Shown one piece after another: positions 44,098 to 53,267 of a stretch of 64,000 bases of DNA (positions within the stretch are counted from its first letter, which is position 1; every line of letters begins with the position of its first letter). Made by a program: the position numbers and the translations under genes. This DNA is from Vibrio tubiashii. GTDB taxonomy: Bacteria > Pseudomonadota > Gammaproteobacteria > Enterobacterales > Vibrionaceae. The DNA is taken from assembly GCF_028551255.1 (NCBI RefSeq), contig NZ_CP117029.1:310001-374000 (forward strand), in the 5' to 3' direction. The notes under the pieces were generated by a model. The model did not search any database. It was given only the letters and a program-made list of their open reading frames with translations, and had not been told where the DNA came from.

Positions 44098-45204
44098 ATG
44101 GATATTGATGTTTTTTTGCAACAGATGATCGACCAGAATGCGTCTGATCTTTACATCACAGTTGATGCGCCAATTCTTTACCGTGTCGATGGAGAGCTGC
44201 GTGCACACGGAGATAAACTATCGCACGCTGTTGTGAGCTCTTTGTTGGATGGGATTATGGATCATGATCGCCAACACGAGTTTCATTCGAGCAAAGAAGC
44301 GAACTTTGCCATTGTGCGTCATTTTGGTCGATTCCGTGTCTCTGCATTCTATCAGCGCGAATTGCCCGGGGCGGTCATTCGTCGAATAGAAACCAAGATT
44401 CCGACCTTTGATGAGCTTAAGTTACCAGATGTTTTGCAAGACTTATCGATTGCGAAACGGGGTTTGGTGTTGGTGGTTGGAGCGACGGGTTCGGGTAAGT
44501 CAACAACCATGGCTGCAATGACTGGGTTTCGCAATAGTCACCGGACAGGGCATATTTTGACGGTGGAAGACCCGATAGAGTTTGTCCATGAGCATCAGCG
44601 TTGTATTGTGACACAGCGCGAGGTGGGGTTAGATACCGAAAGCTATGAAGTGGCATTGAAGAACTCACTGCGCCAAGCTCCAGATATGATCTTAATAGGT
44701 GAGATTCGAACGCGAGAGACGATGGAGTACGCGATGACATTTGCTGAAACTGGGCATTTGTGTATGGCAACCCTTCATGCAAACAATGCCAACCAAGCGT
44801 TAGAGCGTATCCTCCATCTGGTGCCTAAAGAGCAAAAAGAGCAGTTTCTATTTGATTTATCGATGAACCTACGTGGTGTGATAGGTCAGCAACTTATTCG
44901 AGATAAAAATGGTCAAGGTCGGCACGGCGTGTTTGAAGTTTTACTCAACAGCCCACGCGTGTCGGATCTGATTCGTCGTGGTGAGCTGCATGAGCTCAAA
45001 GCAACCATGGCTAAATCGAAAGAGGTCGGCATGCAAACCTTTGATCAGGCGCTTTATCAGCTAGTAGTGGAAGACAAGATCAGTGAAGAAGATGCCATGC
45101 ACAGTGCGGATTCAGCCAATGATTTACGTCTAATGCTTAAAACACAACGTGGTGATGTATCTAGCTCGGGTTCACTCAGTGGTGTGAAGATTGATATGGA
45201 CTAG
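44098..45204 (+). CDS. pilU: PilT-like ATPase PilU
   Basis: A PilT-dependent accessory retraction ATPase of 368 residues. Walker A is GATGSGKST (128-136), and the ETGHLCMATLHANN and IGEIRTRETM motifs are intact. The frame opens earlier inside pilT, but MDIDVFLQQMI preceded by GGAAAGAG is the natural start. A terminator hairpin follows, before the convergent iron genes. Confidence 0.95.
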   Translation: MDIDVFLQQMIDQNASDLYITVDAPILYRVDGELRAHGDKLSHAVVSSLLDGIMDHDRQHEFHSSKEANFAIVRHFGRFRVSAFYQRELPGAVIRRIETKIPTFDELKLPDVLQDLSIAKRGLVLVVGATGSGKSTTMAAMTGFRNSHRTGHILTVEDPIEFVHEHQRCIVTQREVGLDTESYEVALKNSLRQAPDMILIGEIRTRETMEYAMTFAETGHLCMATLHANNANQALERILHLVPKEQKEQFLFDLSMNLRGVIGQQLIRDKNGQGRHGVFEVLLNSPRVSDLIRRGELHELKATMAKSKEVGMQTFDQALYQLVVEDKISEEDAMHSADSANDLRLMLKTQRGDVSSSGSLSGVKIDMD

Positions 45205-45250
45205 CCATCTAGCCTCTAGCGATTACTATTTTTAACTCTGCGATATTAAA

Positions 45251-45282
45251 ATAAACCCAGCCGTACTGGCTGGGTTTTCTCG
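45251..45282. terminator. Terminator between pilU and the feo operon
   Basis: AACCCAGCC-GTAC-TGGCTGGGTTTT, with A/T tracts on both sides; it can serve both convergent units. Confidence 0.85.
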
Positions 45283-45291
45283 TTTATTTTG

Positions 45292-45447
45292 TTACTTCTT
45301 TTTAGTTTGAGAGGCACAGTCACCGCCACATCCATTGCCACAACTGCCTTTCTTTTTCACCAAACGGAAGTAGAGGTAACCCACGGCGATGGCGACAACG
45401 ACCACTAGGGTCAGGATGTCCCACATTTCTACGTTTTGTTGATACAT
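45292..45447 (-). CDS. FeoB-associated Cys-rich membrane protein
   Basis: A 51-residue protein read from the minus strand. Acidic N-terminus MYQQNVEMWD, one membrane helix (ILTLVVVVAIAVGYLYF), a basic patch (RLVKKKG), then four cysteines in SCGNGCGGDC and a lysine tail. This is the form of FeoB-associated Cys-rich proteins, which take the place of FeoC in many genomes. Its ATG is 2 nt past the feoB stop, so it is the last gene of feoA-feoB. Iron-sulfur or Fe2+ binding by the cysteines is inferred. Confidence 0.85.
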   Translation of the reverse strand: MYQQNVEMWDILTLVVVVAIAVGYLYFRLVKKKGSCGNGCGGDCASQTKKK

Positions 45448-45449
45448 GG

Positions 45450-47951
45450 CTATTTCTCAATCATCTGAATTGGGATCGGCTTACCCTGCTTTTTTTGTTG
45501 CGCACTATCGCGTAAACCTACCATGAGTAATGCCAATAGAGCGGAGAAGTAAGTCAGCGACATGACTTGAATGCCACTGAGTGCAAAACGAGTCCCAATG
45601 GTGTACACCGCTGTTGCGACTGTAAAACCGAGTAAAGTGGGTAAGAAAATCGATAGCAACAGCCATTTATACTGACCGGTTTGGACCTTAATCATCATTA
45701 CTGTCGCTAGGCAAGGCGGGTAAAGAATGAAGAACAGAATAAGTGCCACTGCTGCAACCTCACCATGGCCCGCCAGTTCATCTGATTCTGCCATTCGTTG
45801 CTCAAGCTTTTGATTACTGTCCTCTTCAGGTTGAAACAGTACGCCTAAGGTTGCGACACTGCTTTCGCGTGCTGCAAAGGAAGAGAACAGCGCGACGTTG
45901 ATTTTCCAATCAAAACCAGCAAATTGCGTCACAGGTTCAATGGAGCGACCAAAACTACCCAGTAAGGAAGCTTCTAAGCGTCGCTCTTTCATTTCGCGAC
46001 GAATTTTCTTACGTTCGGAAGCAAGCTTGCGCAATGGTTTGTTAAGCTTCTTGGCATCTTTATCACCCTTACGAGCAGTAATCGCAAAGTAGAGCTCATT
46101 GCGAGCTTGAAAATCGGCATTTACCTTCTGTGACGCTTGTGCGCCTTTGGCATTCAGTTTCGCTTGACGATAGTCGGTGTAGAAATTGACCAGATCCGTC
46201 AAAGTATGTTGGTCAAAAGCATCAGCATATTGTGTTTTGTTGGCTGCTTTTTGGAATTGAACTACTGCTTTTTCTGCGCGTAGTTGGTAGTCATTGAGCT
46301 CTTGTTCTGAAACTCCTGGGAACTGGAGCAGAACGAAGATGACGGTTGAAACCGCAAGCACTATGGTCCCGACTTTGCGAATGTACATCCAAGTTCGCTC
46401 CATCGCCCGAGTCACGACACTGCGAGCTGTTGGCAGGTTGTAGCGTGGCAGTTCCATGACAAAGGGCGCTTGCTCGGTACGACGCAGTACCGATTTAGTT
46501 AGCAGTTTTGCCACTAGCAGCGCAGCGATAATGGAAATGGTTGAAATATAAAATGTCATCAATGACTTATCTTCAACAAAGAAAATACCGAGCAGTAGTG
46601 TATACAGGGGAACTTTAGCCAAACAGTTCATATAAGGAACCGTTAAGATGGTCGCGATACGGGCTCGGTTATCCGGTATCCCTTTGGTTGCCATAACGCC
46701 GGGTACTGCGCACCCTCCGGCAAATACGCCGGCTAAAATCATCGGTAGAGTGCTTTGCCCATGAAGGCCAAATCGGTTCAAAACTCGGTCAGAAATAAAC
46801 GCGATTCGAGCCATATACCCCGAGTCTTCCAATATTGCGATTAGGGCAAAAAGGATCAAAAAGATCGGGATGTAGTTGAGTAGAGTGTTGGCTGAATCGA
46901 CGATCCATAGCCCTAGTGAGCGAACATAAGGGTCGTGTAAGAAGCCCGCTTCAGGAAGTAGGCTTGCCACCAACTCACGAAATGCAGCAAGGTAAGGCCA
47001 CCAATAGTTGGTCAGTTCATAGCCGTAGACGATAGAGCTCTGGTAAATGATGAACACAGTGGCAATTAAGAACAGTGGGGCGCCGAACTTATTCAGGACT
47101 ACTTTATCGATTTTATCCGTGAGTGAAAGCTGATTGCTTTGGTGTTGGGATTGAGTTGTGCAGCGCTCAATAATTGTTGATACACGCTGATGGCGCTGAG
47201 CGACGATATAATCGCTGATGGTCCCACTCAATGTCTGTGTAATTTTGTCTAAGTGTTGTTCAACTCTAGCGCTTAGCTGCTTAAGCTGTGGCTCGGGCAT
47301 CAAATCTTCTAACCACTTTCCGATGTGGCTATCACGTTCAAGTAGTCGTAGAGCAAGCCAGCGGGTGCTGTAGGTCTGTGGCTCAATATAGGAATCTATC
47401 CACTGGGTTAAAGAGATAAGTTCTGGCTCTAAGAGAGGATATTCAACAGGTGTTGAGCCAATTTGGGCCTCTACTAACGCAGTCGTGATGCCTTCTACTC
47501 CTTTACTTTTTCGCCCTATACATTCAACGACAGGGACTCCGAGTTCCTGACTTAAAGAATGTGAGTCGATAGTAATTCCTTCGGCTTGTGCGACATCCAT
47601 CATGTTGAGAGCGAGTACGAGTGGGAGCTCCATCTCAAGTAACTGCATGGTTAGATGCAAAGAGCGATTAAGGTTGGCGGAATCAACAACATTCAAGACC
47701 ACATCTGCCGCTTCGTTTCGTAATGCGTCGCGAGCGACCCTTTCTTCAAGTGAAAAGCAGCTTAAGCTATAGGTGCCAGGTAAGTCGATGAGCTGATAAG
47801 CGCCGTTATCGTTAGAGAAGTAGCCCGTTTTCTTGTCTACGGTCACTCCGGGGTAGTTGGCTACGTGCTGTCTTGCCCCTGTCAGCATGTTAAAAATGGT
47901 CGATTTGCCGGCATTTTGTTGACCAGCTAATAGTACTTTTGTCCGTTGCAT
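45450..47951 (-). CDS. feoB: Ferrous iron transporter FeoB
   Basis: An inner-membrane Fe2+ transporter with an N-terminal G domain. It has 833 residues, at the long end for the family. G1 is GQQNAGKST (10-18), G3 DLPG and G4 NMMD; the GDI region follows to about 270. Two gate regions come next (GCAVPGVMATKG and the later SFAARESSVATLG). A hydrophilic, Lys/Gln/Ala-rich stretch of about 110 residues (about 545-660) lies between membrane segments and is longer than in E. coli. It is co-transcribed after feoA. Confidence 0.96.
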   Translation of the reverse strand: MQRTKVLLAGQQNAGKSTIFNMLTGARQHVANYPGVTVDKKTGYFSNDNGAYQLIDLPGTYSLSCFSLEERVARDALRNEAADVVLNVVDSANLNRSLHLTMQLLEMELPLVLALNMMDVAQAEGITIDSHSLSQELGVPVVECIGRKSKGVEGITTALVEAQIGSTPVEYPLLEPELISLTQWIDSYIEPQTYSTRWLALRLLERDSHIGKWLEDLMPEPQLKQLSARVEQHLDKITQTLSGTISDYIVAQRHQRVSTIIERCTTQSQHQSNQLSLTDKIDKVVLNKFGAPLFLIATVFIIYQSSIVYGYELTNYWWPYLAAFRELVASLLPEAGFLHDPYVRSLGLWIVDSANTLLNYIPIFLILFALIAILEDSGYMARIAFISDRVLNRFGLHGQSTLPMILAGVFAGGCAVPGVMATKGIPDNRARIATILTVPYMNCLAKVPLYTLLLGIFFVEDKSLMTFYISTISIIAALLVAKLLTKSVLRRTEQAPFVMELPRYNLPTARSVVTRAMERTWMYIRKVGTIVLAVSTVIFVLLQFPGVSEQELNDYQLRAEKAVVQFQKAANKTQYADAFDQHTLTDLVNFYTDYRQAKLNAKGAQASQKVNADFQARNELYFAITARKGDKDAKKLNKPLRKLASERKKIRREMKERRLEASLLGSFGRSIEPVTQFAGFDWKINVALFSSFAARESSVATLGVLFQPEEDSNQKLEQRMAESDELAGHGEVAAVALILFFILYPPCLATVMMIKVQTGQYKWLLLSIFLPTLLGFTVATAVYTIGTRFALSGIQVMSLTYFSALLALLMVGLRDSAQQKKQGKPIPIQMIEK

Positions 47952-47974
47952 TACTCTGTCCTCACTGCCTGCGC

Positions 47975-48205
47975 TTAATCTAAACGCACGATTACAGTGT
48001 CTGCTTCTGTTGTTCTGATCACGACGCTAGTGGCACCGACGCGAAACTCAAGTGGGTCGCCTAGTGGTGCCTTGCGTACAAATTCAATCTTGGTCTGTGG
48101 AATAAGTCCTAAATCCAGTAAGCGTTGGCGAATCGCGCCATAAGACATGTGATCTGTGATAGTCGCATGCGCCTTAATTGGTAATTGGCTTAGAGTGGTT
48201 TCCAT
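47975..48205 (-). CDS. feoA: Ferrous iron transport protein FeoA
   Basis: A 76-residue SH3-like cytosolic partner of FeoB. The family segment MSYGAIRQRLLDLGLIPQTK is clear, and GATSVVIRTTEADTVIVRL closes the beta barrel. A GTG three codons further upstream is an alternative start. It is the first gene of the feo operon, preceded by FNR-like and Fur-like sites. Confidence 0.93.
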   Translation of the reverse strand: METTLSQLPIKAHATITDHMSYGAIRQRLLDLGLIPQTKIEFVRKAPLGDPLEFRVGATSVVIRTTEADTVIVRLD

Positions 48206-48285
48206 AAAGAACACACCGAGTTGTTTTTCGTCTCAAGATTGTAATCAATATCCGTTTTGTTAAATCAAAAATAACTCCACTAAAT

Positions 48286-48299
48286 ATGATTTAAATCAA
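48286..48299. promoter_or_regulatory. Candidate FNR box, feo promoter region
   Basis: ATGAT-TTAA-ATCAA matches TTGATnnnnATCAA at 9 of 10 defined positions. It lies about 87 bp before feoA. feo operons are known to be activated by FNR without oxygen in enterobacteria. Confidence 0.6.
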
Positions 48300-48311
48300 T
48301 GAAGGCGCAGT

Positions 48312-48326
48312 TAAGAATCATTCTCA
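48312..48326. promoter_or_regulatory. Candidate Fur box between feoA and the exported pair
   Basis: TAAGAAT-C-ATTCTCA matches the 7-1-7 Fur consensus TGATAATnATTATCA at 11 of 14 positions. It lies about midway between the divergent starts, so it could control both sides. Confidence 0.6.
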
Positions 48327-48424
48327 CTTTCATTTAAATAAATAGATCGTTAGTCTTCCCTTCATCAAATTGAGAGCAAGTCTCAATATCTGTCTATTTG
48401 CGTAAGCTCAAAATGGAATTAGCA

Positions 48425-48736
48425 ATGAAAAAATCAACCCTGTTGTTATTGGCTAGCACCGCCTTACCTAGCTTGGCGTTTGCCCATACCCCTCTATTTT
48501 CCTGTTATGACTTTGGTGATAACACCATTCTTTGTGAAGGTGGTTTCTCTGATGGTTCATCAGCGGCTGGCGTAGAAATTTTAGTCGTGGATGGCTCAGG
48601 AACAGAGCTAATTAAAAGTGAAATAAACGAAGACGGTGAAATTGAATTTAATAAGCCACAAGGTGCTTATAAAGTTTTGTTTAATGCAGGCCCAGGACAT
48701 TCCATCGAAGTCGATGGCAAAGATATTGTTGAATAG
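48425..48736 (+). CDS. Small exported protein with predicted mature N-terminal His
   Basis: About 103 residues with a signal peptide (MKKSTLLLLASTALPSLAFA) and predicted cleavage at AFA, leaving mature HTPLFSCYDFGDNTILC. The mature part has two cysteines near its start and a beta-rich body like a carboxypeptidase-regulatory fold (GAYKVLFNAGPGHSIEVDG). A GTG/ATG-rich extension upstream is open, but the ATG at 48425 starts the signal peptide. It is 25 nt ahead of the DUF4198 gene and likely in operon with it. No firm family; a metal-binding role is inferred from the N-terminal His and Fur-like site. Confidence 0.75.
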   Translation: MKKSTLLLLASTALPSLAFAHTPLFSCYDFGDNTILCEGGFSDGSSAAGVEILVVDGSGTELIKSEINEDGEIEFNKPQGAYKVLFNAGPGHSIEVDGKDIVE

Positions 48737-48761
48737 TTATTTGTATTTAGGGAAATAAAAA

Positions 48762-49547
48762 ATGAAAAAGCTATCTTTAGCTGTTGGTATGGCAGCACTC
48801 TCTTTATCCGCAGTTTCTCAAGCGCACTTTCAATTGATGTATACACCAACTTCTCAGCTTGAAAAACCAGCAACTGTTGACATGAAACTTGTGTTTGGTC
48901 ACCCGATGGAAAATGGTCACGTGATGGACATGGGTCAACCAGAAGAGTTCTTTGTTAGCTTCAAAGGTGAGAAGACAGATCTACTAAAAGATTTGAAGAA
49001 AATCTCTTGGGCTGGTCACGATAACAAAGCCGATGCATACAAGGTAGACTACAAAATCCGTCGTAACGGCGATTACATCTTTGGTCTAGTACCAGCACCT
49101 TATTATGAAGGTGGCGAAGACATTTATATCCAACAGATCACTAAACGCTACATCAACAAAGGTGCAATGCCAACAGGTTGGGAAGAGCCTCTAGGCCTTA
49201 AGACAGAAATCGTTCCTAAGAACAAGCCTTATCAAGTGTTTGCGGGCAGCACATTCACTGGTCAACTTCTATCTGAGGGTAAGCCAGCAGCTGGCGTTGA
49301 GTGTGAGATTGAATTCCTAAACACTGATATCGATACTAAAGCCAATGCGTTTGGTAAAGACACTCACCGTGCGACTCCAGCTTCTGCTATCGTTGCGATT
49401 ACAGATGACAACGGTATGTTCACTTTCGGCATCCCAACGGCTGGCAAGTGGGGCTTCGCTTGTCTAGGTTCTGGTCCAGATACCGAGTTTAAAGGTAAAG
49501 AGCTGTCGCAAGACGCAGTACTTTGGATTGAAGCACAAGATCTATAA
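48762..49547 (+). CDS. Periplasmic DUF4198 protein
   Basis: A 261-residue exported protein of the DUF4198 family, whose members are often annotated as periplasmic components of Co/Ni uptake. The signal peptide is MKKLSLAVGMAALSLSAVSQA, giving mature HFQLMYTPTSQLEKPA. His- and Met-containing FGHPMENGHVMDMGQPEEFF follows (mature residues near 25-45), a possible metal site. The Ig-like C-terminal half includes GQLLSEGKPAAGVECEIEFL. It follows the small exported protein and is divergent from feoAB. Iron or another divalent metal is a guess from context. Confidence 0.82.
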   Translation: MKKLSLAVGMAALSLSAVSQAHFQLMYTPTSQLEKPATVDMKLVFGHPMENGHVMDMGQPEEFFVSFKGEKTDLLKDLKKISWAGHDNKADAYKVDYKIRRNGDYIFGLVPAPYYEGGEDIYIQQITKRYINKGAMPTGWEEPLGLKTEIVPKNKPYQVFAGSTFTGQLLSEGKPAAGVECEIEFLNTDIDTKANAFGKDTHRATPASAIVAITDDNGMFTFGIPTAGKWGFACLGSGPDTEFKGKELSQDAVLWIEAQDL

Positions 49548-49565
49548 ACCACTCGATATAAAAAC

Positions 49566-49590
49566 AAAGCTGGCAGTGGTGCCAGCTTTT
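49566..49590. terminator. Terminator after the DUF4198 gene
   Basis: AAAGCTGGCA-GTGG-TGCCAGCTTTT, 18 nt after the stop and ahead of the convergent ruvX. Confidence 0.85.
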
Positions 49591-49619
49591 GTCGTTTAGT
49601 CTCAACTAAGTGTAAGTAA

Positions 49620-50045
49620 TTACTCACCCCACTGGGCTTCAAACCAACTTTCTAAAATGACTACCGCAGATTGGCAATCAACATTGCCTTTGCTCAAGGC
49701 TTTATAGCCGCCCATCTCGAACAGATCAGCGCGTGCTTCCATGGTAGAGAGCCTTTCGTCATGGAGTTCAACAGGCAGACCAAATCGTCCATGCAGGCGG
49801 TTGGCGAACTTTTTTGCTCTAGGCGTAATGGTTTCTAAATCTTTGCCATACAGATCGGTAGGTAAGCCAACAACCAGTAAATTGGGTTGCCACTCTTTAA
49901 TCTGTTTCTCAATATCATCCCAGTTTGGAATGCCATCATTGGCTTTAAATGCTTTTAGTGGTGAAGCTGTGCCTGTGATCTCTTGTCCAATCGCACTACC
50001 AATGCTTTTGGTGCCGAAATCAAAGGCCATAATTGTTCTAGACAT
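49620..50045 (-). CDS. ruvX: RuvX/YqgF RNase H-fold nuclease
   Basis: A 141-residue RNase H-like protein, a putative Holliday-junction resolvase also linked to 16S pre-rRNA maturation. Motifs: [16 protein letters not shown] with the first catalytic Asp at residue 8, [12 protein letters not shown], and [10 protein letters not shown]. It lies 18 nt after yqgE in the usual gshB-yqgE-ruvX order. Confidence 0.95.
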   Translation of the reverse strand: MSRTIMAFDFGTKSIGSAIGQEITGTASPLKAFKANDGIPNWDDIEKQIKEWQPNLLVVGLPTDLYGKDLETITPRAKKFANRLHGRFGLPVELHDERLSTMEARADLFEMGGYKALSKGNVDCQSAVVILESWFEAQWGE

Positions 50046-50063
50046 AAACAGGTATCTTTTTTG

Positions 50064-50627
50064 TTATGCGTGGCCGATATCACTTGAGAGTTGCGAGACG
50101 TCAATACCAAGCATTTGTACCGCTTTCTGCCAGCGTTCATTGATTGGTGTATCGAACATCACGTTTGGATCCGCTTCTACGGTTAACCAAGAGTTTTCAG
50201 AGAGCTCAATTTCTAGCTGACCTGCTTCCCAACCTGAATAACCTAAAGCGACGATATAGTGGTTTGGCTCAGCCTCTGTTCCAAGTACGCCAAGAATATC
50301 TTTAGAGGTGGTGACAGAGATATTCTCCGTCATCTTGATGCTTGATTCATATTCATCTTTAGGCTGATGAAGAATGAAACCGCGATCTTCAGAGACCGGG
50401 CCGCCGTTAAGCACTGGCTTGTCTAAACTCTCGGTCACAAGCTTAGGGTGAGAGGGCTCTACATCGACTCGCTCCAACATTTTACCTATGGTGATATCGA
50501 TAGGAGCATTAATCATTAAACCCATCGCGCCATCTTCATTGTGCTCGCACACATAGATAACACTGCGCTGGAAGTAGGGATCTTTCATCCCCGGCATTGC
50601 CACTAAAAAATGGTTGGTTAAATTCAT
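50064..50627 (-). CDS. yqgE: YqgE/AlgH family protein
   Basis: A 187-residue UPF0301 protein; AlgH in Pseudomonas affects alginate control, but the biochemical role is open. It starts [20 protein letters not shown], preceded by GGGAG; a GTG four codons upstream is less likely. The conserved [18 protein letters not shown] and [13 protein letters not shown] segments are present. Confidence 0.93.
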   Translation of the reverse strand: MNLTNHFLVAMPGMKDPYFQRSVIYVCEHNEDGAMGLMINAPIDITIGKMLERVDVEPSHPKLVTESLDKPVLNGGPVSEDRGFILHQPKDEYESSIKMTENISVTTSKDILGVLGTEAEPNHYIVALGYSGWEAGQLEIELSENSWLTVEADPNVMFDTPINERWQKAVQMLGIDVSQLSSDIGHA

Positions 50628-50650
50628 AAAGACTCCCACTTACAAAAGAA

Positions 50651-50671
50651 GGGCAACCAATAGCGTTGCCC
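50651..50671 (-). terminator. gshB terminator
   Basis: GGGCAAC-loop-GTTGCCC followed on the minus strand by a T-rich tail, between gshB and yqgE. Confidence 0.7.
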
Positions 50672-50679
50672 AAATATGA

Positions 50680-51627
50680 TTAGGCTTTTAAGCGGCGCTC
50701 AATGGCATCCATTAGCTTGCCTGTAATTGACACATCGAATGCAGCCTCGATTTCACGAATACATGTTGGGCTTGTTACATTAATTTCTGTCAGCTTGTCA
50801 CCAATAACGTCGAGACCAACAAAGATCAGTCCTTTTTCTTTAAGTGTAGGCGCTACAGCCTCAGCGATCTTTTTATCTGTCTCACTAAGTGGTCGAGCTT
50901 CACCTGTGCCACCTGCTGCTAAGTTACCGCGAGTTTCACCTTTGGCTGGAATTCGCGCTAAGCAGTAAGGCATTGGTTCGCCATCAACCACAAGAATACG
51001 CTTGTCGCCATTGCTGATATCAGGAACGAAAGTCTGTGCCATTGCGTAGTTTTGACCATGATTGGTCAAGGTTTCAATGATCACCGAAACGTTAGGATCC
51101 TTCTCTGTAACACGGAAGATCGAAGCGCCCCCCATTCCATCAAGAGGCTTAAGGATCACATCACCATGCTCTTCGCGGAAAGCTTTAATCTTATCTGCTT
51201 TACGCGTCACAATCGTGGTCGGAGTGAGCTCAGGGAACCAAGCCGTGAATAGCTTTTCATTACAGTCACGTAGGCTTTGCGGCTTGTTGACGATCAAAGT
51301 GCCTTGCTCTTCAGCGCGCTCTAGAATGTATGTCGCGTAGATGTACTCAGTATCAAACGGAGGATCCTTACGCATCAAAACGGCATCTAATTCAGACAGT
51401 TCAATAGTTTGCTCCGACTTGAACTCATACCACCCGTTTGGATCTTCTTTTAGCTCAACGACTTTGGTATCTGCGATGGCTACACCTTGATCTAGATGTA
51501 GGTCGTGCATTTCCATGTAGTGAATTTCGTAGCCGCGGCGCTGCGCTTCAAGCATCATGGCAAAGCTAGAGTCTTTTTTGATGTTAATGGACGAGATTGG
51601 GTCCATTACGATACCTAATTTGATCAT
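50680..51627 (-). CDS. gshB: Glutathione synthetase
   Basis: Joins gamma-glutamylcysteine and glycine with ATP. It has 315 residues, an ATP-grasp enzyme. The N-terminal IKLGIVMDPISSINIKKDSS, DVILKPLDGMGGASIFRV and INVTSPTCIREIE segments are diagnostic. The frame is open 37 codons further upstream into rsmE, but GGAGAAAATAC before the ATG at 51627 sets the start. Confidence 0.97.
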   Translation of the reverse strand: MIKLGIVMDPISSINIKKDSSFAMMLEAQRRGYEIHYMEMHDLHLDQGVAIADTKVVELKEDPNGWYEFKSEQTIELSELDAVLMRKDPPFDTEYIYATYILERAEEQGTLIVNKPQSLRDCNEKLFTAWFPELTPTTIVTRKADKIKAFREEHGDVILKPLDGMGGASIFRVTEKDPNVSVIIETLTNHGQNYAMAQTFVPDISNGDKRILVVDGEPMPYCLARIPAKGETRGNLAAGGTGEARPLSETDKKIAEAVAPTLKEKGLIFVGLDVIGDKLTEINVTSPTCIREIEAAFDVSITGKLMDAIERRLKA

Positions 51628-51640
51628 GTATTTTCTCCGT

Positions 51641-52372
51641 TTAACCAAGATCGCCGAAACGAACTTGCAAGGCTGTGATTGCAGTGAGAGCCGCTGTTTC
51701 TGTACGCAATACGCGCGGGCCAAGCAGCGTCTCTTCAAATTTGTATTCTTCAGTCATGCCGATTTCTTCTGCGGATAGTCCACCTTCAGGGCCAATCAAT
51801 AGACGCACTTTTTCAACAGGTGCCGGTAGGGTATTGATGGAGTATTTTGCGCGAGGATGAAGGTTGAGTTTCAAGCCGTCATACTCTTCAGCACACCACT
51901 CTTCAAGCTGCATAATTGGGCGAATTTCAGGTACGGTGTTACGACCGCATTGCTCGCAAGCACTAATAGCAATTTTTTGCCATTGAGCGAGCTTTTTTTC
52001 AAAACGCTTTTGATCAAGCTTAACGCCACAACGTTCTGATATGAGGGGAGTAATGGTGTTTACACCCAGCTCAACAGATTTTTGAATGGTGAACTCCATT
52101 TTGTCACCACGTGAAATGACTTGACCAAGGTGTAGGTCGAGCGGTGATTCAGAGCTACGTTCGATACGCTCCGTGACGTCGACTTCTACTGATTTCTTCG
52201 AAACATTCGCAATGGTTGCTGGAAACTCAGCACCACTACCATCAAACAGTAAAATATCTTGTCCTTCCTTCATGCGCAGCACGCGGCCTATATGGCCAGC
52301 AGCGTCATCACTGAGCAGCAAAGAGCCTAACTGAGAAATGGCTTCTGGGTGGTAAATTCGTGGGATTCGCAT
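51641..52372 (-). CDS. rsmE: 16S rRNA (uracil1498-N3)-methyltransferase
   Basis: A 243-residue SPOUT methyltransferase that modifies U1498 of 16S rRNA. The N-terminal PUA-like part begins [10 protein letters not shown]; the knot motifs are [16 protein letters not shown] and [16 protein letters not shown]. It lies 13 nt before gshB and is likely co-transcribed with it. Confidence 0.96.
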   Translation of the reverse strand: MRIPRIYHPEAISQLGSLLLSDDAAGHIGRVLRMKEGQDILLFDGSGAEFPATIANVSKKSVEVDVTERIERSSESPLDLHLGQVISRGDKMEFTIQKSVELGVNTITPLISERCGVKLDQKRFEKKLAQWQKIAISACEQCGRNTVPEIRPIMQLEEWCAEEYDGLKLNLHPRAKYSINTLPAPVEKVRLLIGPEGGLSAEEIGMTEEYKFEETLLGPRVLRTETAALTAITALQVRFGDLG

Positions 52373-52447
52373 GGTGTCTCGATTTCCAACAAGAGATTTG
52401 AAGTTCTCTCTAACATGGATGCTTTAGGTTTAAAAAACAAGGGTTAG

Positions 52448-52481
52448 AAAGAGTTTCCAATTAATTACCAGAAACTCTTTT
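52448..52481 (-). terminator. Hairpin after endA
   Basis: AAAGAGTTTC-loop-GAAACTCTTT between endA and rsmE. The U-run on the minus strand is weak, so termination may be partial. Confidence 0.5.
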
Positions 52482-52489
52482 GAGCTAAC

Positions 52490-53191
52490 TTATAACGCTT
52501 GGCAAGCTTGATGCACAAATGGATTGTGATTGCCTTGAACTTTGAAGATGCGCTGCTCACGTTCGCATTCCCAGTGGTCGACCGGAAACTGTTTATTCCA
52601 CGCATGCATCAACTGTGTTTGCTGCTTAGAGAGGCGAAAGCCATACTCTTGGCTCATGTACAGATAGGTACGGGCAATGGACCCCTTAGCGCGATCCGGT
52701 GGCATCACCTTACGCTGCTTAAAGTTGACCTGCATTTCACAGCGACCATAGCTTACGCCATCGACACCATTCCACTGACTGAAGTTATAGTTAGAACGGT
52801 CACCGTTAACTTCACCAATCGCAGGAGTCAGGTTGTGTAAATCCGCTTCCATCATACGGAAGGCTTTATCATTCTTAGTACAGTTTTTACGTCCACCATT
52901 TTGCCAACATTGACGTTGGTGACCAAATTGCCAAGCCGGAACAACATGTTCCCACTCAATGCGTGATGCTCGCTTTTGCTGTTTACGCACTTGATAGCCA
53001 CATGATTCTAAGTCAGGTATTCCTTTGCGACCTTGCCATGAAATATTGCAGCCGCAATAAAAACTGGTTGGATGGTCAGCGTATATCTTTACCGCTTCTT
53101 TTTTGGCCTTAGAGAAAGATGAAGGGGGCGCAGCATGTACAACAGCAGTGCACAACAAGCCGATAGCAGATAACCACAGAGATTTGTTCAT
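52490..53191 (-). CDS. endA: Endonuclease I (EndA/Dns family)
   Basis: An exported, non-specific DNase of 233 residues. The signal peptide is [20 protein letters not shown]. The His-Me finger core is [14 protein letters not shown], with further conserved [20 protein letters not shown] and NGDRSNYNF. Eight or more cysteines suggest disulfides. In vibrios this nuclease (Dns) degrades outside DNA and limits natural transformation. Confidence 0.95.
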   Translation of the reverse strand: MNKSLWLSAIGLLCTAVVHAAPPSSFSKAKKEAVKIYADHPTSFYCGCNISWQGRKGIPDLESCGYQVRKQQKRASRIEWEHVVPAWQFGHQRQCWQNGGRKNCTKNDKAFRMMEADLHNLTPAIGEVNGDRSNYNFSQWNGVDGVSYGRCEMQVNFKQRKVMPPDRAKGSIARTYLYMSQEYGFRLSKQQTQLMHAWNKQFPVDHWECEREQRIFKVQGNHNPFVHQACQAL

Positions 53192-53267
53192 GATTGAGGG
53201 TTAGAAAAGTAGTAATAACTACAGTTTAACACGCAAATCCAACTTAAATTAATGATGCTCTACTTAA

